In this document: positions 53,323 to 63,536 of the stretch, one piece after another | Layout: the number at the start of each line of letters is the position of its first letter | Numbering within the stretch: position 1 is the first letter of the stretch | NCBI RefSeq assembly: GCF_001274785.1 | Contig: NZ_LHPI01000020.1 | Span: forward strand, 1 to 64,000 | Origin: Vibrio hepatarius | GTDB lineage: Bacteria > Pseudomonadota > Gammaproteobacteria > Enterobacterales > Vibrionaceae | Length of the DNA stretch: 64,000 bases | Direction: 5' to 3' | Position numbers and translations under genes: made by a program | Notes under the pieces: model-generated | Databases searched by the model: none | What the model saw: the letters and a program-made list of their open reading frames with translations, nothing else | Told to the model about the DNA's origin: nothing

Positions 53323-53342
53323 TAGCAGTGACTGAATAAAAC

Positions 53343-53370
53343 AAAAGGCAGCGGATTCGCTGCCTTTTTT
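53343..53370 (+). terminator. terminator after valS
   Basis: AAAAGGCAGCG pairs with CGCTGCCTTTTTT around GATT, just past the valS stop; it can also serve the convergent M48 gene. Confidence 0.9.
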
Positions 53371-53389
53371 GTTTCTTTTGACTTGAATA

Positions 53390-54382
53390 TTAATCCCGAG
53401 CGGCTTGGATGCGCTGCTCGAAATCTGGGTGAGAGTTAAGCCACTCCGGAACATCAAGTGAGTCTTGCTGCTGGAACAACTCAAACATTTCCGCCATCGG
53501 TTCACTGCTACCGTATATCTTCACCATTGCTTGCTTTGCAAAGTGGTCGGCTTCACTCTCCGCTTGCCTTGAATGCCCGTTAGACAAGAAGAACACGCCA
53601 ACACCCGCAAGGTTATCGACAATACCTGAACTCTCTCCGGTCAAAAGCGCTACCCCGACCGACAAAATACTCGAATGAACCAATTTCTCCATCATATGAC
53701 GATGATGAACATGGCCAATTTCGTGCAGGATAATGCTGTCCAGTTGCTGCTCATTCGCGGCAAGCTCAACCAGTTGGTCGAGCAAAATGACTTTCCCACC
53801 CGGCAAAGCAAACGCGTTCGCACCAATGTCTGATGAACGAAAAATGATTTCGACCGGATACGGCAATGGATCTAGCTGCTGTAAGTGCTGGGTGACACGT
53901 TGTCGAATCGCTTGTTGCTGCTCTAGTGGTAATTCACTCGCTTGCCAGTTGTTATCAAAGGTTTCCAGAATCTTATTGCCCAAGCTCACCGAAACCGAAT
54001 CTGGCAGCGATTGTGCCACTTTCTCACTGACCCAAGGCAGCGCATAAAAATAGCCACCGAGTACCACACCCAGACACACCACGACCGCAACGAGCCAAGC
54101 CATCACGTTAGATTCAATTTTATCCACGAATCCTGACTTGCTGTTACGCTTGAGCCACGCGCTAACTTCTGCGCTGCGCTCCACGACAAATACCCAGCCA
54201 TCAGGGAAAGCAAACCGGATTGGCAAATTGCCGACCGGCACGCTGATTTCTACATCCTGTTTCTGACAGCTGATGATATCGCCGTCCACGCGCAGGCTTA
54301 AGAAATTGGCTTGGCTGACGTCCAACTCCGCCTCATAACGAACTGAGCTACGAGGCGGAAAAGCGGTTCCTTGAATCCGCAT
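53390..54382 (-). CDS. M48-family membrane metallopeptidase
   Basis: A 330-residue zinc peptidase. The active-site motif HEIGHVHHRHMMEK (HExxH) lies near residue 225, with a membrane helix before it (about 92-115, AVVVCLGVVLGGYFYALPWV) and a cytoplasmic-looking N-terminal beta-rich domain. A later ESEADHFAKQAM holds the third zinc ligand. Such proteins handle misfolded or surplus periplasmic/membrane proteins. Its ATG overlaps the stop of the DUF898 gene (TAATG), so the two are coupled. Confidence 0.88.
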   Translation of the reverse strand: MRIQGTAFPPRSSVRYEAELDVSQANFLSLRVDGDIISCQKQDVEISVPVGNLPIRFAFPDGWVFVVERSAEVSAWLKRNSKSGFVDKIESNVMAWLVAVVVCLGVVLGGYFYALPWVSEKVAQSLPDSVSVSLGNKILETFDNNWQASELPLEQQQAIRQRVTQHLQQLDPLPYPVEIIFRSSDIGANAFALPGGKVILLDQLVELAANEQQLDSIILHEIGHVHHRHMMEKLVHSSILSVGVALLTGESSGIVDNLAGVGVFFLSNGHSRQAESEADHFAKQAMVKIYGSSEPMAEMFELFQQQDSLDVPEWLNSHPDFEQRIQAARD

Positions 54383-55557
54383 TAACCAATACCAATGCCG
54401 AGGTCGAACGCTTGTGCGACTTCATCGGTAATCGCAGATTTCACATCAGAATCTAGGTCTGTCGCTGCTAACAGTGCCATATTGCCGATCACTTCGGTAT
54501 TGTCCGCCAAGTAACGCGTAGTCCTAACCATAACCCAAGGGCGCGCAATACCTAGCGTGATAACTTGGAGTAAGAAGTTCGACACCACCAGCCACACATA
54601 ACCAAACACCGTTAAGCTGGAGTTGAACTGGTATTGGTTTTCAGGTGTTTGTTCGTGGCTCGCACAAAGCTGACCAAATACATGGTTACGAATACAAACC
54701 GTAGTGTAAGCGCTTAACGCAATAGATAACGCAAACAGAGCAATATAACCAAAGATGAACACACTTATCTGAGAACCGTCTTCCAACGAACTAAAGTTGC
54801 CGTTTTGCAGCGCATGAAAGTCCATTCCACTAAATACCGAACCGAGCATAACAAAGCCCAATAGCGCAGCCGCAAGCACACCAATCAATAGTGCTTTCAG
54901 GTAGGTTTTGATAAAGAAGCCGTTGGTCAGCTCGGCGCTGAACTTCCAATCGCCGTACTGATAGCCATTGGCAAAGAACTTCTGCACTCCGGCGATCACC
55001 CAGCCGTAAAGCACGGCCAATAGGATCAATGAGCTCGCCCCCAAAATCATCGCAGCCATCACCGATTGAGACGCAATCGCAACCACAATCGAGAAATAGA
55101 TCATCGCCACCATCAACGCACCCAAGCCACGTCCAAGTAGCGATAAGTAGGCGTCTTTCAACGCAGCGGTAAATGAAAAGCGCACATTACGATAGCTGGT
55201 CATCGCCGCGTCAAAACGTGCGTTGCTCCAAAGTAACCAAGGCAATGCGGCGTAGAAGGCTAACAGCAACACCATACTGATCATCGGTGCGATACTGTTG
55301 GCGAGCCACCACAGCAGTACCACCACCAAGGCGACCAATCGCCCTTTGAGAATTTGCATTGGCGTGGCGTGGTATTCGAAGTTATCTCCGGCAATCGAGG
55401 TATTGCCATAAAAGTATCGCTTGGTTCGAACTTTCGCCCAAGCAGAGTAGATGCCTAGCGTAATGATAGAGAGCAAGATATTGACAATCCAGATGCCAAA
55501 AAACTCGCCTCCTCGACCATTAAACTGCACAGGGTTTGTAATTTGATTGTTTTCCAT
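54382..55557 (-). CDS. DUF898 (YjgN-like) membrane protein
   Basis: A 391-residue polytopic membrane protein of the YjgN/DUF898 family, with about eight helices. The start PVQFNGRGGEFFGIWIVNILL and the repeated AWAKVRTKRYFYGNT and ARPWVMVRTTRYLADNT blocks show an internal two-fold repeat (about 25-75 and 320-360). Function unknown. It is coupled by overlap to the M48 peptidase downstream, suggesting a joint role, as often seen for this pair. Confidence 0.88.
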   Translation of the reverse strand: MENNQITNPVQFNGRGGEFFGIWIVNILLSIITLGIYSAWAKVRTKRYFYGNTSIAGDNFEYHATPMQILKGRLVALVVVLLWWLANSIAPMISMVLLLAFYAALPWLLWSNARFDAAMTSYRNVRFSFTAALKDAYLSLLGRGLGALMVAMIYFSIVVAIASQSVMAAMILGASSLILLAVLYGWVIAGVQKFFANGYQYGDWKFSAELTNGFFIKTYLKALLIGVLAAALLGFVMLGSVFSGMDFHALQNGNFSSLEDGSQISVFIFGYIALFALSIALSAYTTVCIRNHVFGQLCASHEQTPENQYQFNSSLTVFGYVWLVVSNFLLQVITLGIARPWVMVRTTRYLADNTEVIGNMALLAATDLDSDVKSAITDEVAQAFDLGIGIG

Positions 55558-55724
55558 GCTTTGGTTTTCCCGACGTTTGAATAAATAACCTTAGTCGCAA
55601 CAATGTCTTATATTTCATTCAAAGCGTCTATAGGCAGCACCGGAAAATACATCATCAATAGATATGCATCACAAACCATAAATGGCAAAAATGTAATCTA
55701 CGATGGTTTATCAGCTCGTCAACA

Positions 55725-56687
55725 TCATACGACCCGGTTCTGCTCCCGCCCCTCGATAAATGCAGTAACGTTATCCATCAGAATATCCACCAAGCTTTGA
55801 ATGGAAGAATCGCTGCCCCAAGCAACATGAGGCGTGAGTAACAGATTCGGTAGATCCATTGCGTCCAGTAACGGGTTATTAATGTCTGCTGGCTCTTGGG
55901 TAAACACATCCACGCCCGCACCGGCAATTACGCCTTGGCGTAGCGCAGCAACCAAAGCGGTCTCGTCGACCAAGCCACCACGACCTGCGTTGATCAAAAT
56001 GGCGCTCGGCTTCATCATCGCCAGTTCCTGTTTGCCGATGAGATTGTGGGTCTGTTCGTTGAGCGGACAATGCAAGGTCAGCACATCCGACATCTTCAAC
56101 ACTTGTTCAAAGGGTACAAAGCCATCTCGACAAGGCTGAGCACCTTTACGCTCGGCGAAAATCACCTGCATACCAATCGCTTTAGCCAAAGTCGCCGTCG
56201 CCTGCCCTAACGCGCCAGAACCAACGATACCCAGCGTAGAACCCGCCACATCGGTAATCGGATGGCTAAAGAAGCAGAACTGCTTGTTGCGCTGCCATTC
56301 TCCTTTGGCGATGTCTTGATGGTAGCCAAACAAGTTTCGCTTTAGCGCGTAAGTCATGGCGATGACGTGCTCAGGCACCGAGCGGGTTGAATAGCCTTGA
56401 ACATTGGTTACGGCAATTTTGTGTTCGCGGCAGAACTCAACATCGACGTTGTTAAAGCCAGTCGCCGATACCGCGATCAATTTCAAATCAGGCAGTTGGC
56501 TAAGCACTTGTTGGTCTAACACGACTTTATTGGTAATCGCGACGTGAGCGTCTTTGAGTCGCTCGACGACTTGTTCCGGAGAGGTGAAGTCATACTCGAC
56601 CCATTGGTGCTCGAAAGGCAGATGAGGAAGTTCGATATGAGTTGGGATCGTGGCACGATCCAAGAAAATAACAGTAGGCAGCGACAT
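55725..56687 (-). CDS. D-2-hydroxyacid dehydrogenase (HprA-like)
   Basis: A 320-residue NAD-dependent D-isomer 2-hydroxyacid dehydrogenase. The Rossmann motif GIVGSGALGQATATLAKAIG (about 149-168) and the catalytic Arg (INAGRGGLVD), Glu (QEPADINNPLL) and His (LTPHVAWGS) are all in place. By family it is nearest glycerate or hydroxypyruvate reductases; the substrate is not certain. A 30-bp gap separates it from rluA, on the same strand. Confidence 0.88.
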   Translation of the reverse strand: MSLPTVIFLDRATIPTHIELPHLPFEHQWVEYDFTSPEQVVERLKDAHVAITNKVVLDQQVLSQLPDLKLIAVSATGFNNVDVEFCREHKIAVTNVQGYSTRSVPEHVIAMTYALKRNLFGYHQDIAKGEWQRNKQFCFFSHPITDVAGSTLGIVGSGALGQATATLAKAIGMQVIFAERKGAQPCRDGFVPFEQVLKMSDVLTLHCPLNEQTHNLIGKQELAMMKPSAILINAGRGGLVDETALVAALRQGVIAGAGVDVFTQEPADINNPLLDAMDLPNLLLTPHVAWGSDSSIQSLVDILMDNVTAFIEGREQNRVV

Positions 56688-56717
56688 ACAATCTCCTTGT
56701 GCTGCCTTATGTCGGTA

Positions 56718-57455
56718 TTATGGTCTTGGCAGCGTTTTGTAATCCGGTAATTTTCGCACAGGATCAAAATAGTTAAAGATCATCTCTTCCGCTTCAGGAT
56801 AGAAGTCACAAGGAACGAAGATACTGCGTAACCAATGGCTGCGGGGATGATAGAAACTCAGCTCCGCTGCATGCAGTTCCAAACGATCAGAAAACTGGAA
56901 CGCCTCCCCTTCCGAATAGAACTCATCGCCGACAATCGGGTGACCGAGCGCTTGCATGTGTACTCGCAACTGATGAGAGCGTCCCGTGATCGGCAATAAG
57001 CGAACAATGGTGGTTTTCTCTTCTCGCTTCGCGACCTGGAACAACGTCTTTGACGGCTTGCCGTCTTCAAAGCAAACTTTTTGTTTAGGACGATTCGGCC
57101 AATCACAAATGAGCGGCAATTCAATCACACCTTCGTCTTGCTCAAGCTGTCCCCATACTCTGGCGTAATAAACTTTGTGGGTTAAACGAAACTGGAACTG
57201 CTTCTTCAACGCACTTTCCGCGTGTTTGCTTTTCGCCAGAAGCATTAAGCCAGAGGTACACATATCCAAACGGTGCACCACCTGAATTTCTGGGTAGGTT
57301 TCTTGTAGTCGCGACCACATGCTGTCGTGGTGCTCAGGCGCACGACCAGGTACAGACAACAGTCCCGACGGTTTATTCACCGCTAAGATATGATCGTCTT
57401 CAAACACAATATCAACCCAAGGATCGGTCGGTGGGTTGTACTCTAGCATTGCCAT
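56718..57455 (-). CDS. rluA: dual-specificity pseudouridine synthase RluA
   Basis: A 245-residue pseudouridine synthase of the RluA type, which modifies 23S rRNA U746 and U32 of certain tRNAs in E. coli. The catalytic Asp lies in VVHRLDMCTSGLML (motif HRLD), and GRSHQLRVHMQALGHPIVGD is the conserved C-terminal motif. The start at 57455 fits the MAMLEYNPPTDPW family start; an earlier ATG adds 16 residues. It lies just downstream of rapA, an arrangement also found in E. coli. Confidence 0.93.
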   Translation of the reverse strand: MAMLEYNPPTDPWVDIVFEDDHILAVNKPSGLLSVPGRAPEHHDSMWSRLQETYPEIQVVHRLDMCTSGLMLLAKSKHAESALKKQFQFRLTHKVYYARVWGQLEQDEGVIELPLICDWPNRPKQKVCFEDGKPSKTLFQVAKREEKTTIVRLLPITGRSHQLRVHMQALGHPIVGDEFYSEGEAFQFSDRLELHAAELSFYHPRSHWLRSIFVPCDFYPEAEEMIFNYFDPVRKLPDYKTLPRP

Positions 57456-57533
57456 GGATTGGTTCCGATTGAGGTTTTCGAGACTGCTCGCCGCCTTACC
57501 CAATCGGTAAGGCGGACAAGATCTGAGTCTAAG

Positions 57534-60443
57534 TTAGTTGTGCGAGACAACAATCATACGCAGCGAATCAAGCTGGTATTGAGCTTGACCGATATAACCC
57601 GTCAGCTCTTTGATTTGCTCATCAATCGCTTCAATTTCTTCGTCACGGATGTTCGGGTTGACCGCTTTCAGCGCCTGTAGACGCTCTAACTCTGCATTCA
57701 GGCTAGATTGCATCTCTTTCTGCGCTTGCTCGCGAATCGCCGCGACTTTCTCAACGATCAGTGTGTCGCCCGCGGTAATCATTTGATGAACCTGAGCTTG
57801 TACCGACGCCACAAGCTTAGTCGCAATATGGCGACCGACTGGACTCAACTGACGGTTAAAACTGTCGAATTCAACTTGTGATGATAAGTCATTGCCTTTG
57901 CCGTCTAACATCAAACGAATTGGTGTGGTTGGCAAGAAGCGACTGATACCACTGCGTTTCGGCGCTTGTGCGTCTACTTTGTAGATCAGCTCAAGTAGCA
58001 TGGTGCCAACAGGTAACGCTTTGTTTTTCAGTAGAGAAACCGCGGTTGTACCGACACCTTCACTCATCAGAAGGTCGATACCACCTTGGATCATCGGGTG
58101 TTCCCAACTGATAAAGTGCATGTCTTCACGTGATAGCGCAGTTTCACGGTCAAAAGTGATCGTCGCACCTTCGTACGGCAGACCTGGGTAACTCGGCACC
58201 ATCATATGTTCTGACGGAGTAACAACCAGCGCATTTTCACCTTTGTCGTCTTGGTTGAGACCAATCGTGTCAAACAGGCTCAGCGCGAAGGTTACCAAAT
58301 TGGTATCACCATCGGTTGCGGCAATCTTTTCAACGATCGCTTGCGCTTTTTCACCGCCGTTCGAGTGCATCTCCAGCAGACGGTCTCGACCTTGTTCTAG
58401 CTGCGCTTTAAGCTCTTTGTTCATAGCGGCAGACTCGGCAATCACCTCGTCTAACTCGCTGGTATCGCCTGAGCCAAGCATTTCAATCAGACGGTCGGCG
58501 TATTTGTCGTATACCGCGCGACCAGTCGGACAGGTTTCGGCAAACGCATTCAGACCTTCGTCAAACCAACGCGCTAGGATCGCTTGTGACGTACCCTGCA
58601 GATAAGGAACGTGGATATCGATATCGCGATTTTGACCAATACGGTCCAAACGGCCGATACGCTGCTCAAGCAAGTCAGGGTTGAACGGCAGATCGAACAT
58701 CACCAACTGGTTAGCAAACTGGAAGTTACGTCCTTCAGAGCCAATTTCGCTACAGATGAGAACCTGTGCACCGCCCTCTTCCTGAGCAAAATAAGCCGCC
58801 GCTTTGTCGCGCTCTAGAATCGACATTCCTTCGTGGAATACCGTTGCACGGATACCTTCACGCTCACGCAGCGCTTGTTCTAGTTGCAGCGCCGTACTCG
58901 CGCGCGACGCAATCACTAAGATCTTCTCGCTACGCTTATCTTTAATCTTTTCCAGCAACCAGTTCACGCGGCTATCGAACTGCCACCAGCTTGCGTCATC
59001 GCCTTCAAACTCTTGGAAGATCTCTTCCGGGTAAAGATTCTTCATCGCACGAGCTTCAGCGCTGATCTTGCCGCCAATCATACCCGAGACACGCATTGAT
59101 GTGGTGTATTGCTGTGGGATTGGCATCGGGACTAGGTTTACGTTACGCGTTGGGAAACCTTTGATCGCCGCGCGAGTGTTACGGAACAATACGCGTCCAG
59201 TACCGTGACGGTCCATTAAGTTATCAATCAACTCTTGGCGTGCCGCCGCTTTTTCTTCTTCGTCGCTGTCGCTCTCAATAATACGGAACAGAGGTTCAAC
59301 GTCTTGCTCTGACAGCAGCTCAGTGATCTGGTTTTTGGCTTCATTTTCCAGCTTGTTACCTGAGAACAACGCGCTGACCGAATCAGCAACTGGCGCATAT
59401 TGCTCTTCTTCTTTGACAAACTCTTGGTAATCAAAGAAGCGGTCTGAATCAAGAAGACGTAAACGGGCAAAATGGCTTTCACGGCCAAGCTGTTCTGGAG
59501 TTGCGGTGAGCAGCAATACGCCAGGAGTACGTTCCGCCAAGCCTTCAATCACTTGATATTCACGGCTTGGATTTTCAGGACTCCACTCAAGGTGATGCGC
59601 TTCATCGACCACCAACAGGTCCCACTCGCCTTCTAACGCTTGTTCAAAACGCTTACGGCTCTTGCGCAGGAAATCGAGTGAACACAGCACGTATTGCTGA
59701 GTATCAAATGGGTTTTCAGAATCAGCATACGCTTCGATACAGCGTTCTTCGTCGAAGATAGAGAAATGCAGGTTGAAACGACGCATCATTTCCACCAGCC
59801 ATTGGTGCTGCAACGTTTCTGGGACCACAATCAGGATACGCTCAGCACGGCCTGCCAGCACTTGCTGGTGGATGATCATGCCCGCTTCGATGGTCTTACC
59901 GAGACCAACTTCATCCGCAAGCAGTACGCGTGGCGCATGACGACGGCCAACTTCATGCGCAATGTATAGCTGGTGAGGAATCAAACCGGCACGCATACCA
60001 CACAGGCCACGCATTGGGCTCTTGTGCTGTTCGTATTGGTTCATCAGTGCGCGGTAACGCAGCACGAAGTTGTCCATGCGGTCGATTTGACCCGCGAACA
60101 ATTTATCTTGTGGCTTATTAAAACGAATTTGGTTGCTCAGCATGATTTCACGCAGCTCAACCTCTTGTTCACCGGTATCTTCACGCGTACCGATGTAAGT
60201 AAACAGGCCTTGCTCTTCGATGACTTGTTCAACTTTTAGTGACCAACCTTGCTGGCAATCAATCACGTCACCAGTATTAAAAGTCACTCGGGTTACAGGC
60301 GCATCAGTTCGAGCGTAAACTCGGTTTTCTTCAGAAGCTGCAAACATTAACGTCACAGTACGAGCATCCAATGCTACAACAGTTCCTAAACCTAGATCGC
60401 TCTCTGTATCGCTGATCCAGCGCTGGCCCAAAGCAAAAGTCAT
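57534..60443 (-). CDS. rapA: RNA polymerase-associated helicase-like protein RapA
   Basis: A 969-residue SWI2/SNF2 ATPase that binds RNA polymerase and recycles it from stalled complexes. The N-terminal Tudor-like domains (1-110) begin FALGQRWISDTESDLGLG. The ATPase has Walker A DEVGLGKTIEAGMI, DEAHHLEWSPENPS (DEAH) and motif VI QRIGRLDRIGQNRDI. The C-terminal third is the RapA-specific domain. Length matches the E. coli protein (968). It is divergent from phoH. Confidence 0.97.
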   Translation of the reverse strand: MTFALGQRWISDTESDLGLGTVVALDARTVTLMFAASEENRVYARTDAPVTRVTFNTGDVIDCQQGWSLKVEQVIEEQGLFTYIGTREDTGEQEVELREIMLSNQIRFNKPQDKLFAGQIDRMDNFVLRYRALMNQYEQHKSPMRGLCGMRAGLIPHQLYIAHEVGRRHAPRVLLADEVGLGKTIEAGMIIHQQVLAGRAERILIVVPETLQHQWLVEMMRRFNLHFSIFDEERCIEAYADSENPFDTQQYVLCSLDFLRKSRKRFEQALEGEWDLLVVDEAHHLEWSPENPSREYQVIEGLAERTPGVLLLTATPEQLGRESHFARLRLLDSDRFFDYQEFVKEEEQYAPVADSVSALFSGNKLENEAKNQITELLSEQDVEPLFRIIESDSDEEEKAAARQELIDNLMDRHGTGRVLFRNTRAAIKGFPTRNVNLVPMPIPQQYTTSMRVSGMIGGKISAEARAMKNLYPEEIFQEFEGDDASWWQFDSRVNWLLEKIKDKRSEKILVIASRASTALQLEQALREREGIRATVFHEGMSILERDKAAAYFAQEEGGAQVLICSEIGSEGRNFQFANQLVMFDLPFNPDLLEQRIGRLDRIGQNRDIDIHVPYLQGTSQAILARWFDEGLNAFAETCPTGRAVYDKYADRLIEMLGSGDTSELDEVIAESAAMNKELKAQLEQGRDRLLEMHSNGGEKAQAIVEKIAATDGDTNLVTFALSLFDTIGLNQDDKGENALVVTPSEHMMVPSYPGLPYEGATITFDRETALSREDMHFISWEHPMIQGGIDLLMSEGVGTTAVSLLKNKALPVGTMLLELIYKVDAQAPKRSGISRFLPTTPIRLMLDGKGNDLSSQVEFDSFNRQLSPVGRHIATKLVASVQAQVHQMITAGDTLIVEKVAAIREQAQKEMQSSLNAELERLQALKAVNPNIRDEEIEAIDEQIKELTGYIGQAQYQLDSLRMIVVSHN

Positions 60444-60935
60444 GAATCGACTACCTCACCTGTTTTAATTCGAAAAATGGGTCTATTTATCTTAGCTGTT
60501 CTGACGTGACTTAAAAGGCGTCTAACGGGGAAAATGTGTCAGCGGCCACGCAGAAAAAGGCCGCTAATCTTACTCGAAGCTGTGATATTGGTCACGCACA
60601 AAGACCTCAAAAATCAACAAATTTTTGTCGACCTTTTGCATGACATCAAATTGTAAGAAAACAGTGGCACATCTAAAAGGGAGAGTTGAAAATTTGATTT
60701 ATAATCTTAGTGACAGACAGTCATTGCTCGACGATTGAAACGCTCAGCGATGACTGCTGTTAAGGATGAAGATCAACACGGGTTTGCAGCAATGTCGTCG
60801 AACCACTCGATCCCCATTTGGGATATCCGATCGCCAAGATAAGATGTCGTCGGCTACATTCTGCAAGCAAGCGCAGTTAGGCCCTTCATTTTGAGTATGA
60901 AGGCGAGCACGCCGCACACGGCAAAGGAGACGCTT
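60444..60935. promoter_or_regulatory. intergenic region with structured 5' leader upstream of phoH
   Basis: About 490 bp. It has a TATAAT-like box at 60700-60705 on the plus strand with no good -35, then an 11-bp near-perfect stem (CAGTCAT plus TGCT at 60718-60728 with AGCG plus ATGACTG at 60746-60756), and a GCGGCC/GGCCGC hairpin near 60541-60565. A structured 5' leader or a small RNA is possible. Confidence 0.35.
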
Positions 60936-62312
60936 ATGGGCGACACGGATCGAAAACTATTCGTCCTCGACACCAATATCCTTCTTCACGAACCTTTAGC
61001 TATCTACTCCTTCCAAGAGCACGACGTAGTTGTCCCCATGACAGTGCTTGAAGAACTTGACCGAATCAAAGACAGTAAACGCGACGTAGCCCGCGATGCA
61101 CGAGTTGCCATCCGCGCGCTTGAAGCGCTTTTCAAAGAAGCGACCCCCGATGAAATTTCCGAGGGTATCCCGATTAACCGTGACAAAGAACAAACAGGGC
61201 ATATCTCTATTCTTGCCGACTTCGAGTTGCAAGAGACCGTTAAAGCCTTTGCCGATAAAGCAGGCGATAACCGTATTCTCAATGCCGTTCTTTACCTACA
61301 AAACAAACGCGCGCCGCGCGAAGTGGTACTGATCACCAAAGACATCAACATGCGCTTGCGTGCCAAAGGCGCGGGAGTTCGTTTTGTTGAAGACTACCGA
61401 ACCGACCAACTGATCGACGACGTTCAATACCTGACTAAAGGTTTCCAGCAAGTGGAAGGTGACTTCTGGAGCAACGTCGAACAAGTTGAAACTAAAAACC
61501 TCGCCGGACGCACCTACCATATTCTTGACCGAAAGCCGTTCGAACCCACTTACATCAACCAGTACGTGATTGATGAGCATAGTGATTTTGCCGGCCGAGT
61601 TGAAGAAATTACCCCGGAAAAAATCACGCTCAAAGACCTTAGCCGCGAGCGCATGATGCACCGCCGCGCTTGGGACATTACGCCAAAAAACATTTACCAA
61701 GGCATGGCGATGGACGCCCTACTGGATCCCGAAATCGACTTAGTGATCTTAACGGGTGCCGCCGGTAGCGGTAAGACGTTGCTCGCGATGGCTGCGGCGT
61801 TAGAACAAACCATCGAACGTAAGATGTTCGACAAGATCATCGTTACGCGAAATACGCCTGATATTGGCGAATCGATCGGTTTCTTACCGGGTACGGAAGA
61901 AGAGAAAATGATGCCGTGGTTGGCAGCGGTGACGGATACGCTGGAAGCACTGCACAAAAACGATCACTGCACCGAAGGCTCGCTCAAGTACATTTGCGAT
62001 AAAGCCAATATCCAGTTCAAATCGATCAACTTTATGCGCGGCCGCTCGATCCAAAATGCGTTCGTCTTGCTCGATGAATGTCAGAACCTCACCGCCTCAC
62101 AGATCAAAACCATCATCACCCGCTGCGGTGAAGGGACGAAGATCGTCTGCTCGGGGAACTTGGCGCAGATTGACTCCCACTACCTCACCCCAGTGACGTC
62201 GGGTTTAACCTACATGGTTGAGCGCTTTAAAAACTTTGAAGGCAGCGCCAACATCCACCTCAACGGCGTAGTTCGCAGTCGCTTGGCTGAGTTCGCTGAA
62301 GAGAATTTATAG
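60936..62312 (+). CDS. PIN domain and PhoH-family ATPase
   Basis: A 458-residue PhoH2-type fusion. The N-terminal PIN RNase domain (about 1-130) has FVLDTNILLHEP and EELDRIKDS with acidic metal ligands. The C-terminal PhoH ATPase has GAAGSGKTLLAMAA (Walker A) and FVLLDECQN (Walker B). Such proteins are thought to unwind and cut RNA. The start at 60936 has AGGAG 6 bases upstream; an earlier ATG adds 15 residues. It is divergent from rapA with a long leader region. Confidence 0.92.
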   Translation: MGDTDRKLFVLDTNILLHEPLAIYSFQEHDVVVPMTVLEELDRIKDSKRDVARDARVAIRALEALFKEATPDEISEGIPINRDKEQTGHISILADFELQETVKAFADKAGDNRILNAVLYLQNKRAPREVVLITKDINMRLRAKGAGVRFVEDYRTDQLIDDVQYLTKGFQQVEGDFWSNVEQVETKNLAGRTYHILDRKPFEPTYINQYVIDEHSDFAGRVEEITPEKITLKDLSRERMMHRRAWDITPKNIYQGMAMDALLDPEIDLVILTGAAGSGKTLLAMAAALEQTIERKMFDKIIVTRNTPDIGESIGFLPGTEEEKMMPWLAAVTDTLEALHKNDHCTEGSLKYICDKANIQFKSINFMRGRSIQNAFVLLDECQNLTASQIKTIITRCGEGTKIVCSGNLAQIDSHYLTPVTSGLTYMVERFKNFEGSANIHLNGVVRSRLAEFAEENL

Positions 62313-62403
62313 TCACTCCTGGTGAGATATAATTCATGTCTCACCATCATTTCAAAATAAATATTCACAAATACAGTTTAAATATGTTTAACTATCTCCA
62401 TTA

Positions 62404-62421
62404 AATGAATGAACATTCAAG
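62404..62421. promoter_or_regulatory. ARG box upstream of argF
   Basis: TGAAT-GAAC-ATTCA (62406-62419) fits the ArgR consensus TGAAT-W4-ATTCA with perfect arms. It abuts the ribosome site of argF, so the ArgR-arginine complex should repress this gene. ArgR boxes usually come in pairs; a weak second box lies near 62354-62368. Confidence 0.75.
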
Positions 62422-62431
62422 GACTGGAGCA

Positions 62432-63436
62432 ATGGCTTTTAACCTACGTAACCGCAACTTTCTTAAGCTACTCGATTTCACCCCAAAAGAGATCCAATTC
62501 TTGCTCGATCTGTCTGCTGATCTGAAGAAGGCAAAATACGCCGGTACAGAACAGAAAAAGCTGGTCGGCAAGAACATCGCTCTGATCTTTGAAAAAGCCT
62601 CTACCCGTACACGCTGTGCGTTTGAAGTTGCCGCTTTTGACCAAGGCGCGCAGGTGTCTTACATCGGCCCTTCTGGCTCGCAGATCGGCCACAAAGAATC
62701 GATGAAAGATACCGCTCGCGTACTGGGCAGAATGTACGATGGGATTGAATACCGTGGCTTTGGCCAAGAGATCGTTGAAGAGCTCGGCGCGCACGCTGGC
62801 GTACCAGTATGGAATGGCCTAACCGACGAGTTTCACCCAACCCAGATTCTGGCAGACTTCTTAACCATGTTAGAGCATGGCCGTGGCAAACTGCTGCACC
62901 AAATCAAGTTCGCGTACCTTGGCGATGCGCGTAACAATATGGGCAACTCGCTGATGGTTGGCGCTGCGAAAATGGGCATGGATATTCGCCTAGTCGCGCC
63001 TAAAGCCTACTGGCCAGAAGATGAATTAGTCGCTGAGTGCCGTGAGATCGCAAAACACACTGGCGCGAAAATCACGCTGACCGAAAGCGTCGAAGAAGGT
63101 GTCAAAGAGTGTGATTTCTTATACACCGACGTTTGGGTTTCCATGGGCGAAGCGCCAGAAGCGTGGGATGAGCGCGTTGCGATGATGACACCTTATCAAG
63201 TCAACATGGATGTGATCGCGAAAACGGGGAACCCTCAAGTGAAGTTCATGCACTGTCTACCGGCATTCCATAACGATGAAACCACCATTGGTAAAGAAGT
63301 GGCGGACAAATACGGTATGAAAGGCCTAGAGGTAACCGAAGAAGTGTTTGAATCTGAGCACTCTATTGTGTTCGACGAAGCCGAAAACCGTATGCATACC
63401 ATTAAAGCCGTGATGGTTGCCACACTCGGTGCGTAA
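62432..63436 (+). CDS. argF: ornithine carbamoyltransferase
   Basis: A 334-residue anabolic-type OTCase that joins carbamoyl phosphate and ornithine to citrulline. It has the carbamoyl phosphate motif STRTR (about 56-60), HPTQ and HCLPAFHNDETT with the catalytic Cys. The start at 62432 (MAFNLRNRNFLKLLDF) has AAGGA 8 bases upstream; an earlier ATG adds 9 residues and overlaps the ARG box. Anabolic rather than catabolic (arcB) use is inferred from the ARG box and the pyrB neighbour, as in other Vibrio. Confidence 0.94.
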   Translation: MAFNLRNRNFLKLLDFTPKEIQFLLDLSADLKKAKYAGTEQKKLVGKNIALIFEKASTRTRCAFEVAAFDQGAQVSYIGPSGSQIGHKESMKDTARVLGRMYDGIEYRGFGQEIVEELGAHAGVPVWNGLTDEFHPTQILADFLTMLEHGRGKLLHQIKFAYLGDARNNMGNSLMVGAAKMGMDIRLVAPKAYWPEDELVAECREIAKHTGAKITLTESVEEGVKECDFLYTDVWVSMGEAPEAWDERVAMMTPYQVNMDVIAKTGNPQVKFMHCLPAFHNDETTIGKEVADKYGMKGLEVTEEVFESEHSIVFDEAENRMHTIKAVMVATLGA

Positions 63437-63476
63437 GCAAGCCAAAATTTGCAGATCAAAGCCGCGATGTAATCGC

Positions 63477-63504
63477 TTGCGTTGGCAAAAGTTAGGCGTA
63501 TAAT
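63477..63504 (+). promoter_or_regulatory. promoter of pyrB
   Basis: -35 TTGCGT (63477-63482), 16-bp spacer and perfect -10 TATAAT (63499-63504), about 33 bp before the leader peptide ATG. Confidence 0.7.
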
Positions 63505-63536
63505 GCTCCGCAATTTGTCTGGAGATAGAGAAAAAA

